DNA of 26,363 nt, taken from the NCBI GenBank assembly GCA_049999725.1, contig JBNGIS010032824.1, positions 1-26,363 on the forward strand. The letters run 5' to 3'. The stretch's first letter is position 1; every line of letters starts with the position of its first letter. The DNA comes from Haplomitrium mnioides (Eukaryota; Marchantiophyta; Haplomitriopsida; Calobryales). Positions 1 to 10,161 of the stretch are shown here, in pieces. The notes beneath the pieces are model-generated. The model made no database searches and had not been told where the DNA came from. It was given only the letters and a program-made list of their open reading frames with translations. The position numbers and the translations under genes were made by a program.

Positions 1-115
1 TATAATACATTTGTGTTAATGGAATTGTAAAATCTTGCACAAATACTCTAATTTGTATTAGCAAAATTGCTGAAATCACATCCAAATACTCCTATTAGTT
101 ATAATACACTCTTAG
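1..115. other. AT-rich flank left of the first LTR
   Basis: AT-rich sequence with no reading frame or recognised motif. It ends in CTTAG immediately before the TGTCACTCCCC terminus of the family-A LTR, so CTTAG is the candidate target-site duplication of that element. Read on the minus strand it follows the LTR end but shows no tRNA-primer-like site, so it is more likely flanking DNA than retrotransposon interior. Confidence 0.5.
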
Positions 116-1521
116 TGTCACTCCCCTATGTCAGGCTTGAACCTTCACAGATGCCACTTGGAAGGCAAGGGAGGACAGATTCAGTGTCTTAAGGTTCTTT
201 TCTTAGATGGCCCCTATCCCATTATCACTTTGAGGCTTTAAGGAATCCCTCTTACCTTACAAGCCCTTTACTCACCTCCTCATTCCCATCAATCATACAA
301 TCTGATCATTCATTCACACCACCCAAGTCCACATTCACACCACCCAAGTATTCCTTGTGTAAATCTTTCAATGTATTTCAGGGGTCCCAAATCTGGACCC
401 TGCCACTTTGTGTATACTTCAGAGGCAAAAATGTATTGGACCCTGCACCAATGGACAATAACAAGGGACTAGACTCCCCTCTCATGGTTGTCACAGGGTC
501 TGGTACAAGTATAAATCCTATCTACTCTACTATGAGTTGTTTCCTACACAACAAAACAGAGTCAGGAGCAGAGTGCACTAACCCCAGGGTCACACGACTA
601 TGTCAAAGGACTTGACTCCCCCTTCAAAGACTGTCCCAAGGCTTGCACAATTGATGCATGTTTAATCCTAGTCTAAATGTCTATTGTACAAGATAGCAGA
701 ATGCAAATCTAACTATTAAACATATAGACAATTACAACACACTCAAACCTTGCACTACAACAAAATAAGGGCATTGCAGGACCACTAAAACTGGTCTCCC
801 AGCAGACTCCTCCCTTCTGATCCACTTACCACCTTCCAACCTTCACATCAGCTCTCACACCCACACACCCTTCTCCAAATAGTTTTCAACTTCCATCGTT
901 AGAAGCCGTGGATTTACTTCCTCAAGCTCGGAAGAGGATTTCTTTCACTTCCACCTCTGGAAGATAGTCCTCCCGACTGCAAGTAACTCACTCCACCCTT
1001 GAGCCTCAAATAGGTCTTCTCCACAGTGTGCAGGCACTAACGCAACCACTTTCTTCACAACTCCACTTGAAAGATAACACCAGAGCGCACTCCGAGCACT
1101 CTGGGTTGATGTTCCCACACAAAAAATGCAAAGACGACCCCAAGATCCCACTTGGTAGCCTCTCCCGAATTCTCAACAGGATGGATCCCCTTCAAATTCC
1201 CCATATCAGTCCACCTCTGCTCCTGGTCCACCCACATGGATGAGTTCACCTCGATTTCCTAAGCCTCTAGAGCTCCCTACCCATCAATTCTCGGTACCCC
1301 TCCAGTCCACTTCCACCCCCGCTAGCCCCCAGTGCGAGTTCACTTGCTTCAGATGATTTCTCATTGGAATCCCACTCTAGCGTTACCTTGGACATGAGCG
1401 TTGCGACACCTGTCTCGTTGGGTCGTTAATCCCGTTAGGCACAAACACGGACGTTGCGACACTTGTATTGCCTAGTCGTTTGAAGGACCCCAAGTACAAC
1501 GGTCATGCGGGAGTGAGTCTG

Positions 1522-1755
1522 AGGAATCTCGCGGATTGAGATTCTAAAGATTCCCATAGAACCCAAGTCCAAAGGACCTCTTGGAACAGAGTTCCAAAGA
1601 ATCCCGCAGAAAAGAAGTCCAAAGGAATCTCATAGATTCACATCCAAAGATACTCGCGAAATAAGGTTCTGAAGCATCTTGCGGAAAAGGAATTTGATGA
1701 AATCTCTAAGATTCGCATCCAGAGATTCCCGCGAATTCGAGTCCATAGAATCCAA
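1522..1755 (-). repeat. Degenerate 25-bp tandem repeat in LTR U3
   Basis: About nine units of roughly 25 bp, each built on a pattern like ATTCCCGCGGA followed a few bases later by GTCCAAAG. Units differ from each other at many positions and a few are longer. The same array, reverse complemented, is in the plus-oriented LTR near 4345-4600, so it is an ancestral part of the LTR and not a local expansion. Confidence 0.65.
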
Positions 1756-1989
1756 TGAAACCTAGGGTCCATTGTTGACTTTTCCTCCATTACCACCGTC
1801 CAACGCCGCATTCAACCTGGAAGTTGGACCGGCACTTTGACCTTGCTCCATAGTTGACAATAAATCCCAAGCCAAAGAATTCGATGGACAGGGAAGTCCG
1901 AAGGATCTCTCGGACTCCTTCGAAATGCCACGTGTCAAGGCTGACTTTCTTCCGTGCCCGCCGTCCGACGCCGTTTTCAAAGAGGAAGG

Positions 1990-2361
1990 TAGACCGTAGC
2001 GCTAACTTGGTTTCGTGGTTGACTCTTCTCTGACCTAAAGGATCCAACGGACCCTCCTTGAGTGCCACGTAATCCGCAGGAGCGCAGTTCGATGTCGTTT
2101 TCAAAGAGGAAGTCGGACTGCAACGCTGACTTGGTTCCGTTGTTGACTCTTCTCTGACTCGAAGGATCCTACAGGCCCTCCATGAGTGCCACTTAATCTG
2201 AAGTGGCGCCGTCCGACGCCGTTTTTCAAGGGGAAGATGGACCAACGCGTTGACTTGGTTCCGTGGTTGACTCTTCTCTGACCCGAAGGATCCCACGGAC
2301 CCTCTCTGAATGCTACATAATTCGAAGCTGCACTATCCAAAGTCATTTTCCAAGGGGAAGG
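1990..2361 (-). repeat. Three 124-bp tandem repeats in LTR U3
   Basis: The marker GACTCTTCTCTGAC occurs at 2021, 2145 and 2269, an exact 124-bp period. Each unit carries a GGATCC-containing stretch, a GCCACGTAATCC-like stretch (degenerate in some units), and a GTCCGACGCCGTTTTCAA-like stretch. The counterpart units in the plus-oriented LTR (3863, 3987, 4111) have the same 124-bp period, so the amplification predates the separation of the two LTR copies. Confidence 0.8.
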
Positions 2362-3719
2362 CAAACCGACGCGTGTACCTAGTTCTATGGAATCCCACAG
2401 ACTCCGCCGCGCCGCTACGTGTCCACTGAATCTCCCCGAGCTCTATGAGGACGCCACGTAATCCGACAGGCCGCCGTCTGACGTTGTTTTCCACAGGGGA
2501 GCTTGACTGTCGCGCTGACTTTGGGTTCCGATGAAGACCACAGACTCTCCCCTTCAGCCACGTTTTTGTTAAGCTCTGCGGGCCTCCTGCGCCTACCACA
2601 TTTCCGTTGAAGCCCCGTGGACACCCCGAGCCCCCCATCTCTTCGTGAAAATTTGCGGACTCCCTAGGCCCGCCACAACCCCACAGAGACCCACGGACTC
2701 TGACGCCGACATGTAATCCATTGAATCCTTCGGGGTCCTTTGCAGATGCCATGTTTCCGCTGAATCTCGTGGAGTCCTCTGAAGACGCCACGTTTCCGCT
2801 GAACCTCGCGAGCGCTGAAGGAAGGGGTCGCGGACCTCCGTAGACTCATTTTCATGCCAGAGGGATCGAAGCGTCCCCCGATCCCTGGCCTAAGTCGCTG
2901 CTCACAAAGGCCCTGACCCTTCATTTCTCTCTGTCAACCAATGAATTGGGATGCTAACTTAGAATTCTTCACCTCAAGAGTAGCATTGGGCCAATCTCCC
3001 TCTTTATAGTGTAAAAGCGCCTCGGAAGCAACGGAACTACTTCAATCTGTGGGTACGAGCGGATCGCATAGATCCGAGGAGTGGAACGGGATTGTTGTAG
3101 AAGGAGAGAAGGGAGCAATAGCCGCCAGCAAGTAGGGGGGCACCACTAAAATTCGAAGGAAGCCAACAAGAGCCCGTAAATGTCATTGGGATGCAGGAAT
3201 CGAGGCCTAGCGGGAAGGAAGGAATGCCCACTAGAGGCAAAGCGGCCAAAGGAGGAAGGTTGAAGCTATAGGACGAAGATCCAAAAGCGCTCACGAGGGA
3301 TGGGGACCGCAAAGCAAGCCTGTAGATGCCACACCCTAGAGGCGAGGATCAGGGACAAAAAGGAAGGGTCGAGACCTTCGTGAGCAAGGGCTAGGCCAGG
3401 GATCAGGGGATGCTTTGATCTCGTAGGCATGAGACGAGTTCGATAAGGGTCCGACCCCTTTCTTTAGTATCTGCAGGTCTTAGTGGAAACGTGGCGTCTT
3501 TAGAGAGCTTCAGAAGATTCAGCAGATGACGTGTTGGGCCCAGGGCATCCGCGGACCTTTACAGAGAGATGGCGGGCCCAATGAGTCCACAGACCTTTAC
3601 GGACCCAGGGCATTTGCAGGGCTTTAATGGAAACGTAGCAAGCGCAAGAGACCCGCAAAGTTTAGCAAAAATGTTGACGAAGGGGAGAGTTCACAGTCTT
3701 CATCGGAGAAAGGTCAGCA

Positions 3720-4170
3720 GGACGGTTAGGCTACCTCTTTGAAAAACGACGTTAGACGGCGGCTTCTCGGATTATGTGGCATCCTTGGAGAGCTTAGGGA
3801 GATTCAATGGACACGTGGCGGCAAGGCGAAGTCCGTTGGATTCTATGGAACCAAGTCAGCAAGGCGGTCTGTCTTCCCCTTTCAAAACAGCGCCAGATGG
3901 CGCTCTTGCGGACTTTGTGACACCTAGAGAGGGTCCATTGGATCATGCGGGTCAAAGGAGAGTCAACCACGGAACCAAGTCAACATGGTGGTCCGCCTTC
4001 CCCTTTGAAAACGACGTCGGATGGCACTCCTATGGATTACGTCACACTCAAGGAGGGTCCGTTGGATCCTTCGGGTCAGAGAAGAGTCAGCCATGGAACA
4101 AAGTCAACGCGGCGGTCCGCCTTCCCCTTTGAAAATAACGTTAGATGGCGAGTATGGAAGAAAGTCAACC
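3720..4170 (+). repeat. 124-bp tandem repeats in family-A U3 (plus copy)
   Basis: Units start at 3863, 3987 and 4111, each marked by a GGCGGTCCGCCTTCCCCTTT-like stretch, giving a 124-bp period. A more degenerate unit precedes them from about 3720. They are the reverse-complement counterparts of the repeats at 1990-2361. Overlapping long open frames here (up to 232 codons at 4021-4719) are by-products of the repeat structure and show no protein family. Confidence 0.75.
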
Positions 4171-4344
4171 TCAACACGTGGCACTTTGGAGGAGTCCGAA
4201 AGATCCTTCGGACTTCCCTATCCGTTGGATTCTTTGGCTTGGGATCCGTGGTCAACTATCGGGCAAGGTCAAAGTGCTGGTCCATTTTCCAGGTTGAATG
4301 CAGCGTCGGATGACGGCAACGGAAGAAAAGTCAACAACAGACCT

Positions 4345-4600
4345 TGGGTTCCGCTGGATTCTACGGACTCGGATCTGCGGGAATCTCCGGATGCAAATCT
4401 TGAAGATTCCATCGGACTCTTTTTCCGTAGGATGCTTTGGAACCTTGTTCCGCAGGTATCTTCGGATGCAAATCTGCGAGATTCCTTCATACCCCTTTTC
4501 CATGGGATTCTTCGAAACTCTGTTATGAGGGGTTCTTCAGACTGGGGTTCCGTGGGAATCTTTGGAATCTCAGTCCGCGAGATTCCTCGGACTCACTTCC
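4345..4600 (+). repeat. 25-bp degenerate tandem repeat (plus copy)
   Basis: A run of roughly 25-bp units with patterns such as GGATTCTTTGGACT and TTCCGCGGGAATC, the mirror of the array at 1522-1755. Short gaps between units differ. It lies between the 124-bp repeats and the U5-like half of the LTR. Confidence 0.6.
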
Positions 4601-5679
4601 GTGTGACCTTTGTGCTTGGCGCCATTCAACGAACCAATGGGGCAGGTGTTGCAACATCCGTGTCTGAGCCTAACGAGATTAACAACCAACGGGATAGGTG
4701 TTGCAACGTCCATTTCTGAGCCTAACGGGAATAATGACCTTTCAACGGGAAGGACTCGCAAGGGCAGCAAAAGCTTGGGAGAGTATACATGGACAGGCTT
4801 CAATTTTGATCGAGTTGATGTGCAAGCAAACTAGAGACGCGCCAGCGATCTCAAGACAAGGAAAACGCAACAAGGTAAGGCAAGATTGGGATTCCAGTGA
4901 GAAGCTATGTGAAGCGAGTGAACTCGTACAAGGGGCTAGTGGGGGTGGAGGTGGACTGAAGGGGTGTTGAGAGCTGCTGGGCGAGGAGCTCTAGAGGCTT
5001 GGGCGATCAAGGTGAACTCATCTCTACGGGTGGACCAAGAGCGGAGGTGGATCAATACGGGAGACTAGAAGGGGATTCAGTCTGCTGAGAATTTGGGAGA
5101 GGCTGTCAAGTGGGATCTTGGAGTCATCTCTACATTCTTTGTGCAGGAACATCAACCCAGAGTGCTCAGAGTGCACTCTGGTGTAATCTTTCAACTGGAG
5201 CTGTGAAGAGGGTAGTTGCATTAGTGCCTACGCATTGCGGACAAGACCTGTTCGAGGCTCGGGGTGGAGTGAGCTACCTGTAGTCAAAAAGATTGTCTTT
5301 CAGAGGTGGAAGTGAAAGAAATCCTCTTCCGAGCCTGAAGAAGTAAATCCAAGGTTTCTAGCGATGGAAGTTGAAAACTATCTGGAGAAAGGTGTGTGGG
5401 TGTGGAAGTTGAGGTGAGGATTGGAGGTGGTAAGTGATTCAGAAGGGAGGAGTCTACTGAGGAGACCAGTTCTAGTGGTCCTTCAAGGCCCTTGGTTCGT
5501 TGCAGTACATTGTTGGGTGTATTTGCGTATATGTTTATTAGTTAGATTTGCATTCTGCATATTTTGTGCAAGAGACATTTAGACTAGGATTGAACAGATA
5601 ACAGTTGAGCAGGCCCTGGGAGTCAAGCCTCTTGACACAGTCCTGTAACCTTGGGCTCAGTGCTCTCTATTCCTGACTA

Positions 5680-6664
5680 GATGGAGGCGATGAACATCCT
5701 CCTAGCTGGGATCAAACCGGAAAGCAGGCCCCTACCCACTATGAGAGTAGGAGTATGGTGCGTAAGGTGTAAGCAACATGGACACTCCCCTCAAGAATGT
5801 CCGAACAAAAACAATGTTGTACACTACATAAGGGAGGAAGCACCCGAGTATGTGAGAGAAGAGGTGGAGTACGTATTGGAACAGGCCCCATAAACCGTTT
5901 ATCATATCAGTGGGGGGCTTTGTACCATGCTAAGCAGGCCAGCGGGAGGAAGCGGAGGGCCAAGGAATCAATGGGCTGCCAATCGGCCATCTTAGACAAC
6001 GATTATGGTATGTTGGAATTGTGGCTAGCCCGGCCACATTTCCTCTAACTATCCGGAGCCTTGAAAAAGCGGTTATGGCCAACCGCTTGCCTTGTGCTTC
6101 CAGTGCAAGAAGGAGGGGCATGTGGCAATCAATTGCCCACTTACCAGAAGGCACGATGCACCCTCTGGACAAGGCGCAAATCCTCCTCCCCCCACAATTG
6201 TCAATCTCATCACTTTGGAAACGGAGGAGGAAGCTAAATTGCCAGGATGGGAGACACCCGCTCCCGAAGATTGTTTCCAAGTGGTGACCAGATCAGGGGC
6301 GAAGGCCCAAAAGAAGAACCAGAAGAAGATTGAGCGAAAAGCCAAGAAGGGGGCAGCTCAAGCGACCTCATCACAGAGTGATTTGGATTATCATAGGGAT
6401 AATCCGAAGTGGTTCTATTTAAAGCAACAAGACCACGTGAGGAGGCAATTGGAGGCTCTGGCAGCCTTGGAGGAGCAGCATGCAGTGGAGGAGACCCTCA
6501 AGGAGGTCCGCAAACAGCAAGGAGGGATCCAAGACGCAAGGGTGAAGGTCGCAACTTCCGAAGAGGGAACAAAACCCATCCCATACAACATTCAGACGGA
6601 TGTGAGGGATTGTTCTGTTACGACCACGGTGGGCCAACTCATCAAGGACAATCCATTGTATTGA
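5680..6664 (+). pseudogene. Gag nucleocapsid region with three CCHC zinc knuckles (broken)
   Basis: This is the RNA-binding C-terminal half of a Ty3/gypsy Gag, which packages element RNA into virus-like particles. Three CX2CX4HX4C knuckles lie in different frames: CVRCKQHGHSPQECP at 5759-5800, a middle one at 6011-6052 (CWNCG, TAG, PGHISSNYP) whose last Cys is now Tyr and whose Gln codon is a stop, and CFQCKKEGHVAINCP at 6095-6136. After the third knuckle the frame stays open to 6664 through a Pro-rich stretch, a PEDCFQVVTRSGAK motif, a Lys-rich segment and a Glu/Gln-rich coiled-coil-like segment. The capsid and matrix part is absent because the LTR is fused here by deletion. The PEDCFQVVTRSG segment is shared with the family-B gag at 19941-20252 (SEDCYRLVTKSG). 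Confidence 0.8.
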
Positions 6665-6679
6665 AGGCAGCTCCGGAAA

Positions 6680-7066
6680 TTGTTGATGGGAGCCAAGAGG
6701 AGGAGAAGGCTACCTAGAGTAGGAGCTCTAGTGGATCTGCAACTGGTGTGCGAGGACAAGGGGGCCCTAGAGATCGACATACAGATCGCGGGGTGCACAC
6801 TATTATTGGTGCCCATAGATGGAGGGGCAAGAGTCAACATAATGGTAGAAGAGACAGCTCACAAGTTGGGATTCATGGAATCCCAGCATACAGCAAGAAT
6901 TATGAGGCTGGCGGATGGATCACGGGTGAAGCCATTGGGCTCTCTCCTCCAAGTACCCACTTTCATCGTAGGAAAGGAGTTCAAGATGAACTATCTGGTC
7001 ATGAGACCCACCCGAGCATCTCCATATCTGGTGTTAATCGGAAGACCCTGGTTGTATGGAGCCTGA
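6680..7066 (+). pseudogene. Retroviral-type aspartic protease remnant
   Basis: An open segment of 128 codons with the retropepsin fold pattern. A hydrophobic strand leads to the active-site motif PIDGGARVNIM (Asp near residue 47, base 6818), then a LADGSRVKPLG loop, and ends with the YLVLIGRPWLYGA motif typical of the C-terminal strand and helix of plant Ty3/gypsy proteases. The usual D-T/S-G triad reads D-G-G here. Many plant OTA elements vary at the middle position, so this may be either lineage-specific or decay. The frame is broken upstream by a TGA at 6662 with a frame change, and downstream by TGA right after LYGA. It would normally cut the Gag-Pol polyprotein. Confidence 0.8.
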
Positions 7067-7411
7067 GTCGTGCACAATTGGAGGAATTCCACATTGGTGT
7101 TCGGGTCCAAAAAAACGATAGTGCACTACGGCCTTGTTCCTCACATAGGGGAAACACAATCCGAGGAGGAATATGACAATGAGTGGTCCGAGGAGGAGGA
7201 AGAGTCGGAACATCACTACTTGGTGCAGATGGTGAGTGAAGCGACAGAGGAGGATTTGTCGGAAGAGGGTGTGGTGTCCGTGAATCAAATTGAATTATCC
7301 AAGTACACCAGAACAGAGCACCAGCAGAGGAAATCTCCGGAAGATCGGGTCAGAGATGAGAACATTAGGACCGGAAGGGAGGAGGGGTTCAAATTGTCTC
7401 ATCGGATGTAG
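7067..7411 (+). pseudogene. Acidic linker between protease and reverse transcriptase
   Basis: The frame after the protease stop is open for about 113 codons. It is strongly acidic (EEEYDNEWSEEEEESE) and contains VSVNQIELSKYTR. This has no catalytic motif and serves as the spacer between protease and RT in the Gag-Pol polyprotein. A recognisable homologue, MVMVNQIELARS, persists in the pol-less family-B element near 19640, which helps to map what that element lost. The frame ends in TAG at about 7411 and a different frame continues into RT. Confidence 0.65.
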
Positions 7412-7465
7412 AAGACGGACATAGGAAGGTCCGTAGAAGCTCCCCGGGAGGAGGGGGGAGCGCGA

Positions 7466-8279
7466 TTGGTAACTTTGATGCCAGAAGAAGACACACATGG
7501 GAGAAATGAGATGGGGATGGTGCGAGAAGCCCAACACAAGCAATTGGTAGTCCGAGAAGGGCACACATTCCACATAAGCTCCCAATTGCCTAGAGAATCA
7601 GAGCGGGCCCTCACCAATCTCCTGAATAACTTCAGTGATGTCTTTGCCTGGAGTCACGTGGATTTAAAGGGAGTTCCGAGGGAATTGGAGGAGCATCGGA
7701 TTGACTTGGAGCCGACAGCAATCCCAATGAGACAACAAAAATATAGAATGAACCCTCGATTCTCCCTGATGGTGAAGGAAGAAATTGACAAACTACTAGA
7801 GGCTAGCTTCATCTACTCATTGCTGAACATCAAATGGGTGTCCCCCTGGTAGTGGTGCCCAAGAAGGTGGGACAAGATGGTGAGAAGAAAGTCTGAGTAT
7901 GCTAGGCTTTTTGGAAGCTTAATGAGGCCACGAAGAAGGACTACTATCCGTTGCCTTTCACGGATGGGGTGGTAGATTTGGTGGCGGGGCAAGAAGCTTA
8001 TAGCTTCCTCGATGGGTACTCTGGGTACAATCAAATTTGGATCCGAGAAGAGGATCAACTCAAAACGACATTCACCGCAAAATGGGGGGTGTTTGTACCT
8101 TCAGAAGAATGCCCTTTGGATTGTGCAATTCACAAGGTAAGTTTCAACGGATGATGATGAACATCTTCCACGACTATCTCAGGAAGTTCTTAGAAGTGTT
8201 CATCGATGACTTCGTGGTGTATGTCAAGTTGGAGAATCACGAGCGTGATGTGAGGCTCACCCTCCAACGGTGCAGATAA
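7466..8279 (+). pseudogene. Reverse transcriptase remnant (Ty3/gypsy)
   Basis: RNA-dependent DNA polymerase domain in at least three frames. The first block (7466-7852) has FAWSHVDLKGVP, then EHRIDLEPTAIPMRQQKYRM and a KEEIDKLLEASFI helix. It then breaks at a TAG after VSPW. A second frame (7951-8100) holds PFTDGVVDLVAGQEAYSFLDG, with the first catalytic Asp in FLDGYSGYNQI. A third frame (8100-8279) has RRMPFGLCNSQGKFQRMMM and the catalytic YxDD box as FIDDF at 8199-8210. All three metal-binding Asp positions are still present, but stops and frameshifts make it non-functional. FIDDF is reminiscent of the Athila-type FMDDF. A TAA at 8277 separates it from the RNase H frame. Confidence 0.88.
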
Positions 8280-8285
8280 ACGGGG

Positions 8286-9000
8286 TTGAGACTACACTTG
8301 GTCAAATGTTTCTTTGGGGTGAAGGAGGGGATACTCCTCGAACACCAGATTTCTAGCAAGGGCATAAAGGTGGATCAAGAGAAGATCGCCAATTGGATGA
8401 ATGTCGCATTTCCCACCAACTTAAAGGAGGTGCAAGGATTCTTGGGGTGCGTCAGATATTATCAAAGATTCATCTACCAATTTGCCTCAGTAGCTCTGCC
8501 CCTCACCCAAATAACCAAAGAGGGTAGTACATTTGAGGCCACCCCTAAAAGACTGGCAAGCTTCATCGAGCTAAAGAAGAGATTGGCGAGCGCCCCTGTT
8601 TTAGTGCCTCCTAGTTGGGAGAAGGGCTTCCATGTGATGATCGATGTGTCCGGATTCTGCATCAAAGTGGTGCTGAGCCAGGTGGATGAGAAGGGGCGAG
8701 ATCATCCAAATTATTTTGCCAGCAAGCTACTAGCCTCTGTAGAGAAGAATTACTCTACCACAGATCAGGAAGCCCTGGAGATCATCTATGCCATGAAGAA
8801 ATTTAGGCATTATTTGTTATATTATAAAGTGATCTTCCATGCGGATCACAATGCACTGAAATATATGGTGAATAAACCAGATGTCACCGGGCGGATTGCA
8901 AGGTGGGTGCTTCTCTTGCAAGAGTTCAATTTCGAAGTGAGGATCAAACTAGGGAGGAAGCACAACAATGTTGACTTCTTCTCCAGAATTGCGGGACCGA
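8286..9000 (+). pseudogene. RT connection and RNase H domain remnant
   Basis: The first two thirds of a 362-codon open frame starting at 8286. It opens with the RT thumb segment (LHLVKCFFGVKEGILLEHQI, then GFLGCVRYYQRFI) and continues with RNase H, which removes the RNA strand during reverse transcription. Acidic active-site positions are visible at residues Asp120 (MIDVSGF), Glu162 (TTDQEALEI), Asp187 (FHADHNALKYM) and Asp230 (NNVDFFSRI). This is the longest lesion-free piece of the element and has no internal stop. The usual DASxxAxG box is altered to DVSGFCIKV. The frame runs on into the integrase N-terminal region. Confidence 0.88.
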
Positions 9001-10161
9001 TCAACCAGAAGGAGGTGGGTGATGCATTCTCAGATGAGGACCTGTTCCAGATGAAAGCTGGAAGGTCCATGGACTATGCTACCATAATTGAATTCTTGTG
9101 TTCCGCCCAGATTCCAAAGGACATCAGTAGAGAGGAAGTTATTGTATTCTTCAGAAAGGTGAAACCATACCTCTTGATCAAAGGAGTATTGCACAAGAGA
9201 GGGTATGACGGGATGATCAGACGTTGTCTAGAGCAGGATAAGTCTACACTAGTCATGCAAGCCCTGCATGGAGAGGAGGTGGGAGGCCATTTTGCAGCAG
9301 ACACCACGATCAAGAAAGTTCTAGATGCAGGGTACTGGTGCCCACTTTGCACAAAGATGTGCACTTCTGGGTAAAGAGGTGCAATGTCTATCAGAGAATA
9401 GAGAGGCCTGCAGTTAATCAACACCATCCTCTGGTGCCCATTATCCCCCTGGCACCTTTTGAAAAGTGGGGGATCGATTTCATCGGCCCAATTGCACCTT
9501 CCACTCGCAAGGGCAACATTACATCTTGTTGGCCACAGACTATGCAACAAAGTGGGTGGAGGCCACAGCCACTCGGAAGGATGATGCCAAGACCGTGGTG
9601 GCCTTCCTCTATGAGCAAATGTTCTACAGATTCGGGCTTCTTTTGGAGCTGGTAAGTGATCAAGGCACTCACTTCATCAATAAAGTAATCCGAGACCTGA
9701 CTAACCGGTACTTGGTCAAGCATTGCCGCACCACAGCCTACCATCCCAAAGCTAGTGGTCTTACAGAGAGAGCCAACAGAATCATGGGGAAGATCCTCAA
9801 TAAGACGGTGGCAGCCAACAAAGTAGATTGGGATCTCAAGCTGCTCACCGCGACCCATGCCTACAATCTGGCATACAAGACCACCATGAGCCATTGCCCC
9901 TATTTTCTGGTCTTTGGACAGCATGCTTTGGTGCTAGTAGAACATGAGGTGCCCACCAGGTGGCTGCTAGAGCAAGAGAGAATGACAGAAGATTAGAGCA
10001 GAAGGGAGAGACTCTATCAACTGGAGACCTTGGAGGAAACCAGAGAGCTAGCCCAAGGGAGATTGGAGCACCAACAACAGTTGACGAAGCGACATCATGA
10101 TAGGGGGTTGAAACCAACTGACCTCTAAGAGGGAAATTTGGTGCTGTTATATGACAACAGG
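9001..10161 (+). pseudogene. Integrase remnant, C-terminus cut off
   Basis: The enzyme inserts element cDNA into the genome. The N-terminal zinc-binding HHCC region is near 9270-9410 (GGHFAADTTIKKVLDAGYWC, then KRCNVYQR). The second Cys of its CX2C pair is Tyr, and a TAA at 9372 falls inside it. The catalytic core has its first Asp in WGIDFIGPI (near 9470), then a frameshift, then Asp65 in LVSDQGTHF and Glu101 in GLTERANR of the frame starting at 9466. The spacing is 35 residues, a canonical D,35-E. TAG at 9994 ends that frame. The C-terminal part continues to GNLVLLYDNR and is interrupted at 10161 by the family-B LTR end, leaving ACAGG (10157-10161) as the candidate target duplication. Confidence 0.87.

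Larger units (their letters stand above)
116..2931 (-). mobile_element. Family-A LTR, minus orientation, truncated in U3
   Basis: This block is the reverse complement of the LTR at 2932-5679. Matching stretches include about 540-1250 with about 4970-5680, 1700-2000 with 4140-4360, and 2760-2930 with about 3366-3540. The low-coordinate end is TGTCACTCCCC at 116, the end of the LTR when read on the minus strand. The high-coordinate side stops at 2931, where the opposite-strand LTR begins with an exact TG terminus. About 430 bp of U3 are therefore missing, which fits insertion of the second element into this LTR. It may be a solo LTR, since no gag-pol or primer site follows it in the window. Open frames inside it are repeat artefacts. 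Confidence 0.75.
2932..5679 (+). mobile_element. Family-A 5' LTR, plus orientation, U5 end deleted
   Basis: The start is set by TGTCAACCAATG at 2932, which matches the TGTCAACTAGTG start of the LTR at 23992. Internal anchors also agree: an AAAATTCGAAG stretch near 3150 and near 24215, and a GGGGAYGC-like stretch near 3405 and near 24470. Compared with the inverted copy at 116-2931, homology stops at about 5678 (TTCCTGACTAG), so the last 450 bp or so of the LTR and the gag N-terminus are missing. It contains the 124-bp repeats, the 25-bp repeats and a U5-like part homologous to family B (for example 5280-5460 with 11110-11240 reversed). A full copy would be about 3.2 kb. Confidence 0.8.
2932..10161 (+). 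mobile_element. Plus-strand Ty3/gypsy (Athila/Tat-like) element, degraded and truncated
   Basis: The element starts with its 5' LTR at 2932 (TGTCAACCAATG) and continues with gag zinc knuckles, aspartic protease, linker, reverse transcriptase, RNase H and integrase in the Ty3/gypsy order. It is dead: every domain has stop codons or frameshifts, the U5 end of the LTR and the gag N-terminus are deleted, and the integrase C-terminus is interrupted at 10161 by the TGTCACGCC end of the family-B element. No 3' LTR of this copy is seen. The FIDDF reverse transcriptase motif and the RNase H context resemble plant Athila/Tat elements. That lineage call is from recognition and is not tree-based. The target duplication would be CTCTC (2927-2931), with no partner visible. 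Confidence 0.85.

Noticed and set aside
355-615. An 86-codon plus-strand frame near the left end
   Set aside because: It is inside the U5 side of the minus-oriented LTR, has no recognisable motif, and is likely chance.
1522-1755. CRISPR-like array
   Set aside because: Units are degenerate and directly adjacent, without unique spacers, and the array recurs inverted inside another LTR in plant-type DNA.
4021-4719. A 232-codon plus-strand frame
   Set aside because: It lies across the 124-bp and 25-bp repeats of LTR U3. Its protein is a run of repeat-derived low-complexity words and no domain is seen.
116-5679. The two family-A LTRs as the 5' and 3' LTRs of one element
   Set aside because: They are in opposite orientation with no interior between them. 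LTRs of one element are direct repeats.
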